Notes under the pieces: model-generated
Told to the model about the DNA's origin: nothing
What the model saw: only the letters and a program-made list of their open reading frames with translations
The model's database searches: none
Position numbers and translations under genes: made by a program
Shown: in pieces, positions 23,466-31,400 of the stretch
Layout of the letters: the number at the start of each line of letters is the position of its first letter
Position numbering within the stretch: the stretch's first letter is position 1
Assembly (NCBI GenBank): GCA_016720565.1
Contig: JADKKJ010000001.1
Coordinates: 682,001-746,000 of the forward strand
Source: Chitinophagaceae bacterium
GTDB taxonomy: Bacteria > Bacteroidota > Bacteroidia > Chitinophagales > Chitinophagaceae
Direction of reading: 5' to 3'
Length of the DNA stretch: 64,000 nucleotides

Positions 23466-24629
23466 TCACAAACCCCTGCTGATCCCCAATTCCAATCCTC
23501 TTAATTCTGCTAATCCTTTCAATCTGCCGATCGCTGAATACCCTGGGAAGGTTGTTTTATGCAGGTCATCCAGCATCTGGTGACCATGATCGGGGCGCAT
23601 AGGCAATGAGATATTCCTTCTGCTTTGAAGTTTCACCACCTCTTTCATTACTTCATACATATCGGTATCGCCTTCCAGGTGGGCAGCTTCATAAAAATTT
23701 CCTTCAGTATCCCTTTTTGTATTGCGCAAATGCAGAAAATGCACACGGTCGCCGAACTTCCGGAGCATAGTTACAATATCATTGTCAGGCCTGGCGCCAA
23801 AACTACCCGTGCAAAAACAAAGTCCGTTGGCAACTGATGGAACTGCATCTGCGAGATCGGCCAGATCCTGTTCACAACTCATGATGCGGGGGAGTCCCAG
23901 AACAGGGTAGGGTGGGTCATCGGGGTGAATGGCCATTACCATTCCTGTTTCTTCGCAAACGGGGATCACTTCCCTTAAGAATTCAAACAGGTGTTGTTTT
24001 AATTGGGCGGCATTGATATGGCCGTATTTATTTAACTCCTCTAATACCATTTCAGGAGTGAAACCTTCGGTGCTTCCAGGTAATCCTAAAAGACAATTGC
24101 GAAAAACCTTTTCATGATGGGCGGGATCGGTTTCATGAAATTGTTTTTCGGCTTCTTTAATTTCTTCCGTGCTATAATCTTTTTCTGCTCCCGGTCTTTT
24201 TAACTGAAATACATCGAAAGCAACAAAATCTGCCCGGTTAAAATACAGGGCCAGTGCACCATCCTTCATTGGATAGCTTATATCCGTTCGGATCCAGTCC
24301 AGTACCGGCATGAAATTATAAGTGATCACTTTTAATCCGCAGGCAGCAAGGTTGCGGATACTTTGTTTATAATTCGCAATATGTTCCTGCCAGTTGCCGG
24401 ACTGCCTTTTTATATCATCACTTACCGGCAGGCTTTCGATCACAGTCCAGGTCATTCCATGTTCTTCAATGGCCCTGATCCTTTCTTTTATATCATTCAG
24501 TGGCCATACATCACCTGCAGGGATATGATGTAAAGCAGTGACCACGCCGGCACAACCAGCCTGCCTGATATCATTCAGGCTAACCACATCATGTGGACCG
24601 TACCATCTCATGGTTTGATGTAAATACAT
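23466..24629 (-). CDS. uxuA: Mannonate dehydratase
   Basis: Dehydrates D-mannonate to 2-keto-3-deoxygluconate in hexuronate breakdown. The 387-residue product has the family signatures QTMRWYGPHDVVSLNDI, GVVTALHHIP, VMAIHPDDPP with metal-binding His and Asp, FCTGSFGARPDNDI and MRPDHGHQMLDD. No uxuB, uxaC or uronate transporter lies next to it. hscB is 18 bases upstream on the same strand, an unusual pairing. Confidence 0.96.
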   Translation of the reverse strand: MYLHQTMRWYGPHDVVSLNDIRQAGCAGVVTALHHIPAGDVWPLNDIKERIRAIEEHGMTWTVIESLPVSDDIKRQSGNWQEHIANYKQSIRNLAACGLKVITYNFMPVLDWIRTDISYPMKDGALALYFNRADFVAFDVFQLKRPGAEKDYSTEEIKEAEKQFHETDPAHHEKVFRNCLLGLPGSTEGFTPEMVLEELNKYGHINAAQLKQHLFEFLREVIPVCEETGMVMAIHPDDPPYPVLGLPRIMSCEQDLADLADAVPSVANGLCFCTGSFGARPDNDIVTMLRKFGDRVHFLHLRNTKRDTEGNFYEAAHLEGDTDMYEVMKEVVKLQSRRNISLPMRPDHGHQMLDDLHKTTFPGYSAIGRLKGLAELRGLELGISRGL

Positions 24630-24647
24630 AGCATGAAAACTATTTCG

Positions 24648-25154
24648 TTAATGCAGTTCTTTCCGGATACGGTCGAGATACTTCTTTTTATAGTAGTATT
24701 CTTTTACCTGCAACAGCTCTTCTTCGGAAGTAATACCTTCCTTATAATGCTCAATAATTTCTTTAACAGGTTCATAAAGGTCTTTTTCCAGGTTCTCTAC
24801 CGCCAAACGCAGGCCAGCTTTATCTTCGTCGGTTTCAAGGTCCATCAATTGTTCGTTAATTTCCAGTACTTCCATCAGGAATGCCGGGGGCAGCTCATAT
24901 TTCTCTTCTTCCTGCAGCAGCCCTTTTAGTCCAAGCACATACTTAATGGTCTCATCGGGCTGCTGGAAGGTTTTATAGGCTTTATTCAGTAAAGCAGAGT
25001 TTTCCAGGGCATCCATTTGTTCCTTATCGCTACCGTTGGCAAAATAATCAGGGTGGAATTGACGGCTTAATTCAAAATATTTCCCGGTCAGTTCATCCTT
25101 GTTCACCTTCAGGGCCAAGGGGATATGAAAGATTTCAAAATAGTTCATGTTCAT
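24648..25154 (-). CDS. hscB: Fe-S cluster assembly co-chaperone HscB
   Basis: J-domain co-chaperone that delivers the scaffold IscU to the Hsp70 HscA. The 168-residue product has the J domain with the HPD triad in SRQFHPDYFANGS and a C-terminal three-helix bundle that binds the scaffold. Two ATG codons (25154, 25148) are possible. No iscU, iscS, hscA or fdx is nearby; DnaK at 7.1 kb may serve as its partner if HscA is absent, but this is inference. Its start region overlaps the divergent ECF promoter. Confidence 0.88.
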   Translation of the reverse strand: MNMNYFEIFHIPLALKVNKDELTGKYFELSRQFHPDYFANGSDKEQMDALENSALLNKAYKTFQQPDETIKYVLGLKGLLQEEEKYELPPAFLMEVLEINEQLMDLETDEDKAGLRLAVENLEKDLYEPVKEIIEHYKEGITSEEELLQVKEYYYKKKYLDRIRKELH

Positions 25155-25192
25155 TTATATGTAAATTTAGGCCTCATTTTCTTTGGCCACCT

Positions 25193-25222
25193 GGTTACAA
25201 AATTACCCCCTTTGGTTACAAA
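25193..25222 (+). promoter_or_regulatory. Candidate ECF promoter of the sigma gene
   Basis: GGTTACA (25193-25199), a 14-base spacer and GGTTACAAA (25214-25222) match the TTACnAA pattern of the two other promoters of this regulon. The downstream box repeats the upstream one. The ATG at 25237 follows 14 bases after it. This supports autoregulation and fixes the start codon. Confidence 0.6.
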
Positions 25223-25236
25223 TAATCGTATCAATC

Positions 25237-25842
25237 ATGCACGTGGTTAGAAAGTTCCCGGATGCGGAAATAGTCAGCAATCTGCGGACGGGTGATCTTA
25301 TGGATGACTCGATCAGAAGTTTATATCGCGATCATTTTGATAAACTGACCAGGTATATTTTGGCAAATAATGGAAGCCAGCAGGACGCGGAGGATATTTT
25401 CCAGGAAACCATTGTTTCCTTTATTGAATTGGTAAAAAAAGACAAATTCAGGGGAGAATCTAGTATTGGCACTTTCCTTTATTCCATGAACCGGCATGCC
25501 TGGCTAAATGAGCTCAAACGAAAAGGAAGGGCATTGCTGAGGGAAGAAAAATTTGAGATGAATATGGATAGGGGGGAAGCAGACAAATTGCAGCAGATGG
25601 CCTACGGGGAAGAAAAGCAGGAAATAGCCCGGCTGGTAGCCTCACTGGGTGATACCTGCAAAAAAATACTGTTGCTTTTTTATTATGAAGAAAGGACTAT
25701 GAAGGAGATACTGGACGCCACCGATTATGATAACGAACAGGTGGTGAGGAATAAAAAATACAAATGCCTGAAACAACTGGAGCAAATGCTCAATGAAAAA
25801 CCGGAATTGAAACAAACTTTAAAAAATCTATTGCATGGATAA
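25237..25842 (+). CDS. ECF RNA polymerase sigma factor of the CHAT locus
   Basis: From ATG 25237 the product has 201 residues. Region 2 reads LYRDHFDKLTRYILANNG, DAEDIFQETIVSFIEL and SSIGTFLYSMNRHAWLNELKRKG; region 4 reads LVASLGDTCKKILLLFYYEERTMKEI and ends with a helix-turn-helix containing EQVVRNKKYKCLKQLEQML. The track-length start at 25183 lies inside its promoter and is rejected. It overlaps the next gene by eight bases (ATGGATAA). The shared promoter motif suggests it controls itself, the DUF4382 gene and the lipoprotein-CHAT operon. Confidence 0.9.
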   Translation: MHVVRKFPDAEIVSNLRTGDLMDDSIRSLYRDHFDKLTRYILANNGSQQDAEDIFQETIVSFIELVKKDKFRGESSIGTFLYSMNRHAWLNELKRKGRALLREEKFEMNMDRGEADKLQQMAYGEEKQEIARLVASLGDTCKKILLLFYYEERTMKEILDATDYDNEQVVRNKKYKCLKQLEQMLNEKPELKQTLKNLLHG

Positions 25843-26590
25843 AGATCTACGCGATATGCACGAAAGACTGGTTGATCACATGGATGGGGTCTCGGTGGAT
25901 GAAGAAAAGCAGGCCGTGTCTTCCCTGATCGCCGCTGATCCGGTATGGGCGAAGGCCTGGGAAGATCTGAAGGAAACCCGAACTGCTATTCTTCATTTTG
26001 GTCTCAGGCAGAAAGTTGCCCTGATCCATGAAGAAATGAAAAATGAAAGGAGTACGGTTAAGACCGGTAACTACCGACGTATGATCCGCCCATTTCTCAG
26101 CGTGGCCGCTATTTTCATCTTCCTGGTGGCAGGGTATTACTTCTATAGATTCTATACCATCAGTCCTGAAAAAGTATTCTCATCCAATTATGTTACTTAC
26201 GATCAGGGCACACTCCGTGGAACGGAAGACCATCCCTCTGCTGTTGAGCAGGCCTTTCAGAAAAAAGATCATGTCGCTGTACTTCTCCTAATGGCTGGAT
26301 CTGCTTCTTCCAGTCCTAAGGATAAATTCCTGGCTGGCATATCCTGCCTGGAACTGAAAAACTATGCCGGGGCGAAAACATACTTTAAGGATATTATAGG
26401 GGATAAACAGGGAAATGGGCTGTTTAAGGATGAGGCGGAATATTACCTGGCCCTGGCAAGTATAGCGACAAAAGAGTATGGCCCTGCCCTTTCCATTTTA
26501 AAAAAGATACGCGACGAAAAACAGCATCCTTATCACCAGGAGGTGACCGATAAGCTGATCCAGGATGTAAAGATGCTAAGCTGGAAATAG
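25835..26590 (+). CDS. Membrane anti-sigma-like protein with TPR-like outer domain
   Basis: The 251-residue product has an N-terminal cytoplasmic helical part (about 1-80), one membrane helix (about 86-106, FLSVAAIFIFLVAGYYFY) and a C-terminal extracytoplasmic part with TPR-like repeats (KDKFLAGISCLELKNYAGA, KDEAEYYLALASIATKEYG). Position and topology are those of an anti-sigma factor, but no zinc-finger or RskA domain is seen. The outer TPR part could bind the exported partners encoded next to it, the DUF4382 lipoprotein or the TPR-CHAT protein. That last point is inference. Confidence 0.75.
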   Translation: MDKDLRDMHERLVDHMDGVSVDEEKQAVSSLIAADPVWAKAWEDLKETRTAILHFGLRQKVALIHEEMKNERSTVKTGNYRRMIRPFLSVAAIFIFLVAGYYFYRFYTISPEKVFSSNYVTYDQGTLRGTEDHPSAVEQAFQKKDHVAVLLLMAGSASSSPKDKFLAGISCLELKNYAGAKTYFKDIIGDKQGNGLFKDEAEYYLALASIATKEYGPALSILKKIRDEKQHPYHQEVTDKLIQDVKMLSWK

Positions 26591-26616
26591 TTGGCGAACT
26601 CAGGGTTAAAGTTGGT

Positions 26617-26644
26617 CCCCTCCAAAAGGAGGGGATTTTTTTTT
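26617..26644 (+). terminator. Terminator after the sigma/anti-sigma pair
   Basis: CCCCTCC (26617-26623) pairs with GGAGGGG (26628-26634) around AAAA and is followed by A and nine T. It ends nine bases before the next promoter. Confidence 0.9.
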
Positions 26645-26653
26645 GGAACAGGC

Positions 26654-26683
26654 GGTTACATTATTTAAACCTGCTATTACTAA
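26654..26683 (+). promoter_or_regulatory. Candidate ECF promoter of the DUF4382 gene
   Basis: GGTTACA (26654-26660), 14 bases, then TATTACTAA (26675-26683); the ATG at 26698 follows after 14 bases. Both boxes and the spacing are the same as in front of the lipoprotein-CHAT operon (31262-31291). Confidence 0.72.
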
Positions 26684-26697
26684 TATTAAACGGTACT

Positions 26698-27546
26698 ATG
26701 ATGAAATTTAAAACTATGAGAACAACAAAAACAATGCTGGTAGTATTCCTGGTAGCAAGCAGTTTGCTTTATGCCTGCCAGAAGGAGTTGAACAATTCAA
26801 CCAATGCAAACCTTAATTCCCCTCACCCCACAAAAATTTATCTCACGGATCACCAAACCCCCATTTTTGACAGTGTATTCGTTGATATACAGGGATTGGA
26901 AGTGAAACTGGAAGATGATACCATCGGGCATGGCGGATGGGTAAGTTTATCTATTCGTAGCGGTGTGTATAACATTCTTCGCTTCCGCAATGGACTGGAT
27001 ACACTGTTTGGAACAGGTACCCTTCCTAATGGCAGGCTGAGTAAGATCCGGATTACCCTGGGCAGCAGGAACAGCGCGATGAAAAATGGCCAGAGTTTTC
27101 CCTTAACACTAAAAAGTGAGGACAGGCAGGTGGAGGCGGAACTGAATAGCGGCAATTTTGAGATCGATAATAACGGACAACTCATGCTATGGATCGATTT
27201 CGATGCATCACAATCTATCCAGGTAGATAATAGTGGTTCAGGAAATAATAATGGTTATCGCCTTCGTTCCCATATCAATATTTTTTCCAGGTCAAATTCA
27301 GGGAGTATAGAAGGGAAGGTAGTTCCCGCAGCGGCAGATGCCCTGGTAATGGCCATCAATGGAACCGATACTGCCATGGCTGTACCTGATGATGATGACG
27401 GAGAATTTAAGATCGTAGGATTGAATGCGGGGACTTACCGCCTGTTCATCGACGGACAGAACGGATATTTGGATTCTACTATAAACAATATCATTGTAAG
27501 GAAAGGGGAGGACGCGCATGTACCAACGGTCACTCTTCATCGATAA
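26698..27546 (+). CDS. DUF4382 lipoprotein with carboxypeptidase-regulatory-like domain
   Basis: The 282-residue product has a lipoprotein signal (LVVFLVASSLLYACQKE). The next 165 residues fit DUF4382: TKIYLTDHQTPIFDSVFVDIQGLEV, IRFRNGLDTLFGTG-like sequence and LSKIRITLG. The last 75 residues fit a carboxypeptidase-regulatory-like beta sandwich: SIEGKVVPAAADALVMAING and FKIVGLNAGTYRLFIDGQNG. It should be anchored outside the cytoplasm. Its promoter matches those of the sigma gene and the CHAT operon, so it is probably a member of that regulon. Confidence 0.85.
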   Translation: MMKFKTMRTTKTMLVVFLVASSLLYACQKELNNSTNANLNSPHPTKIYLTDHQTPIFDSVFVDIQGLEVKLEDDTIGHGGWVSLSIRSGVYNILRFRNGLDTLFGTGTLPNGRLSKIRITLGSRNSAMKNGQSFPLTLKSEDRQVEAELNSGNFEIDNNGQLMLWIDFDASQSIQVDNSGSGNNNGYRLRSHINIFSRSNSGSIEGKVVPAAADALVMAINGTDTAMAVPDDDDGEFKIVGLNAGTYRLFIDGQNGYLDSTINNIIVRKGEDAHVPTVTLHR

Positions 27547-27607
27547 GAATTTGGTTGCCTATGTTTAAACCGGTTTAACGTCCGGAACCCTTAGTTGGTA
27601 GCAGATG

Positions 27608-27634
27608 GCCCGTCTTGCATTATTGCAGGCGGGC
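27608..27634. terminator. Bidirectional terminator between DUF4382 and CHAT genes
   Basis: GCCCGTCTTGCA (27608-27619) pairs with TGCAGGCGGGC (27624-27634) around TTAT, with one mismatch. It overlaps the last codons of the CHAT gene and lies between convergent transcripts. Confidence 0.65.
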
Positions 27635-30424
27635 TTTCCCTCTTCTGATAGCTACATATCCCAGTAAAAGGATCATGATACCAATGGCCACACCTGACCA
27701 TTGTTTTCTCTTATGATGTGGCTCATATTCTCCGACCAGCATAAGGTGGGCCCAATAGCGGGGGCTCTTGAATCTTCCCTCTATCTCCTTGTTATTTATA
27801 AGATCGATCTTGGCCATCTGGAGGGCCTCGTCTTTTTTATAGTCGCGCGATAGATAAAAGTACAGGCGCTGCGAAATATAAGCTGTGGTCTTATCCTCCG
27901 CTTTCCAAAGGGAAGCAATGATATTTGGGCAACCGGCATAAGCGAATGCACGTGATAAGCTTAATAATCCTTCCCCTTTTTCCAGTTTTCCATCCGCAGT
28001 TTCGCAGGCGCTTAAAACGATAAGGTTGGTGGAATCAAGATCAAGGTCATAGATCTCCCGAACAGTAAGGCCATGATCTTTTTCACCCGGATAAAATAAA
28101 ATGGAAGAAAGCATGGGATCTGAATTATTCGCAGCAGCATGGGTGGCCAGGTGGATAACGGGAAAATGTCCGGCCATTTTTAAGAATCTTGTTTTGGTGG
28201 CCAGGCTATCGGCGTAAAGTTCAGCATCAAGGTTAATGGTTTCCGTTGATGACCAGGGAAGGGCACTTATCGTTTTTCCGGAACTGTCTTTAAATGAACG
28301 GCTGGCAAAAGGCGCAAAAGAAATGATTCGGTTCAGGGAGGCCCCTTTTTTCTCAATGCCGATAACAGAACTGGCATATTGGTATTGTACGGAAAAAAGC
28401 TGGAGCAGGTAATTACCATGATCATCTTCCAGCGCCTCAAAAGGAAGATAGCTAAGTTCATCATCGGGAATTATGATCAGCCTTTTTGTTTGCGATAATT
28501 CGCTGATCACAGGGCGTATCAGTTTGTTAAAAAGATATAAGGCCTTGCCATGGCCCTCATACCTGCTACCATTGTCTACCTGGTTTAAATTCCGTTGGAA
28601 AGATGAAAGTTCAGTGAGAAATCCGGAATCAATGGGCACGTATTTATAGTCAAACTTATTTCCTTCAATCAAAAGGATCACCAGGGCCGTCTCTGATAAA
28701 TGATAGGATAGAATGGCGGTCTTATTATCAAGGTTTCCTTGCAGGTCATGAATGGAAGGGATCTGCCCGCTATTGATCACCGTAGTGGCGCCAGCCTGTT
28801 TTTTTATAGCCTCCTGCACATTGTTAAGTTCGATCTCTTTATCGCGGATCACGCCAATAAGGTAAACCTGACCGGCCCCATCTGATGGTAGTCCAAGCCT
28901 GATCGTGAATCTTGTGATCAGGGATTTTAAGGATTCTTCCTGGCGGTATAACTGATTCAGGGAAGGATTGGATGATCTTAATTTCTTTTCCCATCGATTC
29001 AAACTTAAGACGGATGCTTTGTTCTGCTGGTCGAAATTATATACATCTTCGAGGTATTCTTTTTTCCTTGTCAGCTGAAATAAATGCAGCCCCGTTTCAA
29101 TGGGCCGGTTATGTACGGCATATTTTATTTTCTGCAGGAAAAGCCTCGCTTCATCACTGTTATAGGTACGTTCCACATGATCCGCCAAACGAAAAGCGGA
29201 CCGAAAAGAGGAAAGTGATGAAACCAGGTAGTGCTCGTCTTTAGTTTGGTCGTATAAGGCTTTGCCTGCATCGGCTTTTGCCACCAGGGTATTAAATAGA
29301 TTGATATAACTATGTACTCCTTCAAAATTTACAGGGGTGGACTCGGGCGAAATATCATTATAGCCCGGGATGAATTGCTGCAAAGCATCCTGGTAGGAGG
29401 CCAGCGCTTTTTCCGGCTTTGAATGCTTCATCCATTGGTCGCCTTCAAATTTCAGCAACAATCCCAGTTGAGTATTCTTTTTATTTCCATACCACTTTAT
29501 GACCTCGGACCTGGCAGCAAGCAGGTAACGATCAGTTGAATCCTTTTCGTTAAGGTCTGCCATGGTCATGGCCATATTATAATAGAGGTCAATGGTTTTG
29601 CGGTCGTTGATATAGTTTACTTTCCTGAAATAATTCTTTGCAATGGCAGGTTGGTTTTGCTTCAACCGAATGATGCCCAGGTTATGGTAGATCTCATTTG
29701 AATAAAGCTTTAAGGGAAGCAGGCCTTCATAAAGAATTCGTGCCTGGTCCAGTTCATCCAGTTTCACCAGCAGGGAGGCGATATTGATACGATAATTAGC
29801 AATGAGAGAAGTTTCGGTGGCTGGTGTAAGTGATAACGCCATTTCAAAATAGATCTTGGCCTGCCGGTAATTTCCGGTTTCATAGTATATCACGCCAAGC
29901 CGGTTATATAATCGTTGTATATCGGCTGGTGGCTTACGGAGTAATTTTGCCAGTGTTTCGGCCTGGTTAAAGAACAGCATTGCAGAATCAAGATCATTGT
30001 TTGCGTAAAAAATACCTCCGGTATAAACCAGTGGGGTGAAAAGCAATGAATCAGGGATCCCGGTATTTTTTTCTTTAATTATAAATGCCTGCAGGAAATC
30101 TTTTTTCGCCCCTGAGCTGCTATCAAAAATGAATTGAATATAGCCGGCGCGTATATGGGCCAGAAATAAAATGGAGTCTTTACTTTGCCTTTCTGCTATT
30201 GGGAAAATCGATCTGAACTGATTTAACGCTTTTTGGTAAAGCAGGTCCGACTTTTTTTGCATGGCCGGATCTTCACCAGCCAGGTCGGAAATTTTTTCAG
30301 CCTCCTGGAATGTTCTTTCCGCTGCCTGAAATTGAATTCGCAACGAACCCTGCGGAGGTTGATCACGTGCAATACCAACAATAACGATCAAAATGAATAT
30401 GAGGAAGATAGGTGATCTGAACAT
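27620..30424 (-). CDS. Membrane-anchored TPR-CHAT caspase-like protease
   Basis: The 934-residue product has an N-terminal signal or anchor (MFRSPIFLIFILIVIVGIA), TPR repeats over about 40-450, a helical linker, and a CHAT domain over about 640-905 with LSYLPFEALEDDHGNYLL, the catalytic His762 in VIHLATHAA and Cys807 in VLSACETADG, and GEGLLSLSRAFAYAGCPNIIASLW. A membrane helix follows (about 909-927) with an RRGKAR tail. By the positive-inside rule the TPR and CHAT domains face outward from the cytoplasm. CHAT is a clan CD (caspase and separase) peptidase fold. Second gene of an operon with a lipoprotein 35 bases upstream. Confidence 0.92.
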   Translation of the reverse strand: MFRSPIFLIFILIVIVGIARDQPPQGSLRIQFQAAERTFQEAEKISDLAGEDPAMQKKSDLLYQKALNQFRSIFPIAERQSKDSILFLAHIRAGYIQFIFDSSSGAKKDFLQAFIIKEKNTGIPDSLLFTPLVYTGGIFYANNDLDSAMLFFNQAETLAKLLRKPPADIQRLYNRLGVIYYETGNYRQAKIYFEMALSLTPATETSLIANYRINIASLLVKLDELDQARILYEGLLPLKLYSNEIYHNLGIIRLKQNQPAIAKNYFRKVNYINDRKTIDLYYNMAMTMADLNEKDSTDRYLLAARSEVIKWYGNKKNTQLGLLLKFEGDQWMKHSKPEKALASYQDALQQFIPGYNDISPESTPVNFEGVHSYINLFNTLVAKADAGKALYDQTKDEHYLVSSLSSFRSAFRLADHVERTYNSDEARLFLQKIKYAVHNRPIETGLHLFQLTRKKEYLEDVYNFDQQNKASVLSLNRWEKKLRSSNPSLNQLYRQEESLKSLITRFTIRLGLPSDGAGQVYLIGVIRDKEIELNNVQEAIKKQAGATTVINSGQIPSIHDLQGNLDNKTAILSYHLSETALVILLIEGNKFDYKYVPIDSGFLTELSSFQRNLNQVDNGSRYEGHGKALYLFNKLIRPVISELSQTKRLIIIPDDELSYLPFEALEDDHGNYLLQLFSVQYQYASSVIGIEKKGASLNRIISFAPFASRSFKDSSGKTISALPWSSTETINLDAELYADSLATKTRFLKMAGHFPVIHLATHAAANNSDPMLSSILFYPGEKDHGLTVREIYDLDLDSTNLIVLSACETADGKLEKGEGLLSLSRAFAYAGCPNIIASLWKAEDKTTAYISQRLYFYLSRDYKKDEALQMAKIDLINNKEIEGRFKSPRYWAHLMLVGEYEPHHKRKQWSGVAIGIMILLLGYVAIRRGKARLQ

Positions 30425-30459
30425 GATAAGCTTAGCTTATCAAAATTAACAGTCCCGTC

Positions 30460-31248
30460 CTAATTAGCAATGATAATAACGCAGGGAGGCCTGGGTTTGG
30501 CGGTTTGTGCAGCCATTTCAACGGTGCCTCCCCTTAAGAATACACCACCGGTTTGGCGATCAAGCAGGGTTTGCATCAGGTCTGGCGCCACAGTGGCCAT
30601 ACTTGTGTAGTAATAGATCCTCACCCTGATCTTATTCAACGATTTTCCGCTCGCATCATTGATACGGTAGTTAATATCGAAATCTCGCCGGGAATCATTC
30701 TGCGGCGTATTTCCAAAAACACCGTTGCGCACGCATTGGGCCAGATTGATACTGCCATTTTCCGTTCGCACGGAGCAGCCTCCTGAATTCGCATTATTGC
30801 CTTCATCAAAATTTGATCCGCTAAGGGGAAGAGCCCTGGCTTCACTGGCATTATAAATAGGAAGACAGAGACTATCATTCTGGGAAAGGTTATAGAATTT
30901 GTCAGAAAAGGTTATGCCAGATAGCACCAGATTGGTCTCGGTTTTTTTCCCATCCAGGGCCGTATGTGTAATACGATAGCGAAGACCCGTCTCACTTTTA
31001 CTTACATTAATCGCACCTGTAACTGCATCGATCTCTATTCCTTCGGGAAAACCCGTATAAACACCTTCTTTACGGGTACTGGGGTACACCACATAATCAC
31101 CCGAGGCTACAGGACGCAGATAGATGATGGAGTCGCCATAGGTGAGGTTATAGGGGATGTTATTGGTATCATCAGTAGCCGACTGGGGTTTGCAACCTAT
31201 CCAACTAAAAGCCACTAAAGCAAAGAATATAAAAAGGTAGGTTCTCAT
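30460..31248 (-). CDS. Lipoprotein with cadherin-like motif, partner of the CHAT gene
   Basis: The 262-residue product has a lipoprotein signal (FIFFALVAFSWIGCKPQ). A stretch FPEGIEIDAVTGAINVSKSETGLRYRITHT looks like the putative-Ig or cadherin-like repeats of surface proteins. The rest is not recognised; it is rich in Asn, Ser and Gly, with several cysteines and a hydrophobic end (PPCVIIIAN). It is the first gene of the operon with the TPR-CHAT protein and has the regulon promoter. It could be a substrate, inhibitor or sensor of the protease; which one is not shown by sequence. Confidence 0.75.
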   Translation of the reverse strand: MRTYLFIFFALVAFSWIGCKPQSATDDTNNIPYNLTYGDSIIYLRPVASGDYVVYPSTRKEGVYTGFPEGIEIDAVTGAINVSKSETGLRYRITHTALDGKKTETNLVLSGITFSDKFYNLSQNDSLCLPIYNASEARALPLSGSNFDEGNNANSGGCSVRTENGSINLAQCVRNGVFGNTPQNDSRRDFDINYRINDASGKSLNKIRVRIYYYTSMATVAPDLMQTLLDRQTGGVFLRGGTVEMAAQTAKPRPPCVIIIAN

Positions 31249-31261
31249 CCCGATTTTTATG

Positions 31262-31291
31262 TTAGTAATAGGAAAACGACCAAATGTAACC
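31262..31291 (-). promoter_or_regulatory. Candidate ECF promoter of the lipoprotein-CHAT operon
   Basis: On the minus strand GGTTACA (31291-31285), 14 bases, then TATTACTAA (31270-31262), with the ATG at 31248 after 13 bases. This repeats the DUF4382 promoter. A TACATTTG box (31288-31281) overlaps it and could be a housekeeping promoter instead. Confidence 0.72.
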
Positions 31292-31400
31292 GGTAGTTGC
31301 CCGAAAATTACGAGATTAAGGTTTCAACTTCAATATGATTTAGATCATTTTGCATAACCGCGTTAAAATAAGGAACTTCGGGCTATAACTGATTGGCTAT

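Noticed and set aside
27620..31248. Craspase (type III-E CRISPR) locus
   Set aside because: A TPR-CHAT protein is present, but no Cas7-11, no repeats and no Csx30/Csx31 are seen, and this protein is membrane-anchored.
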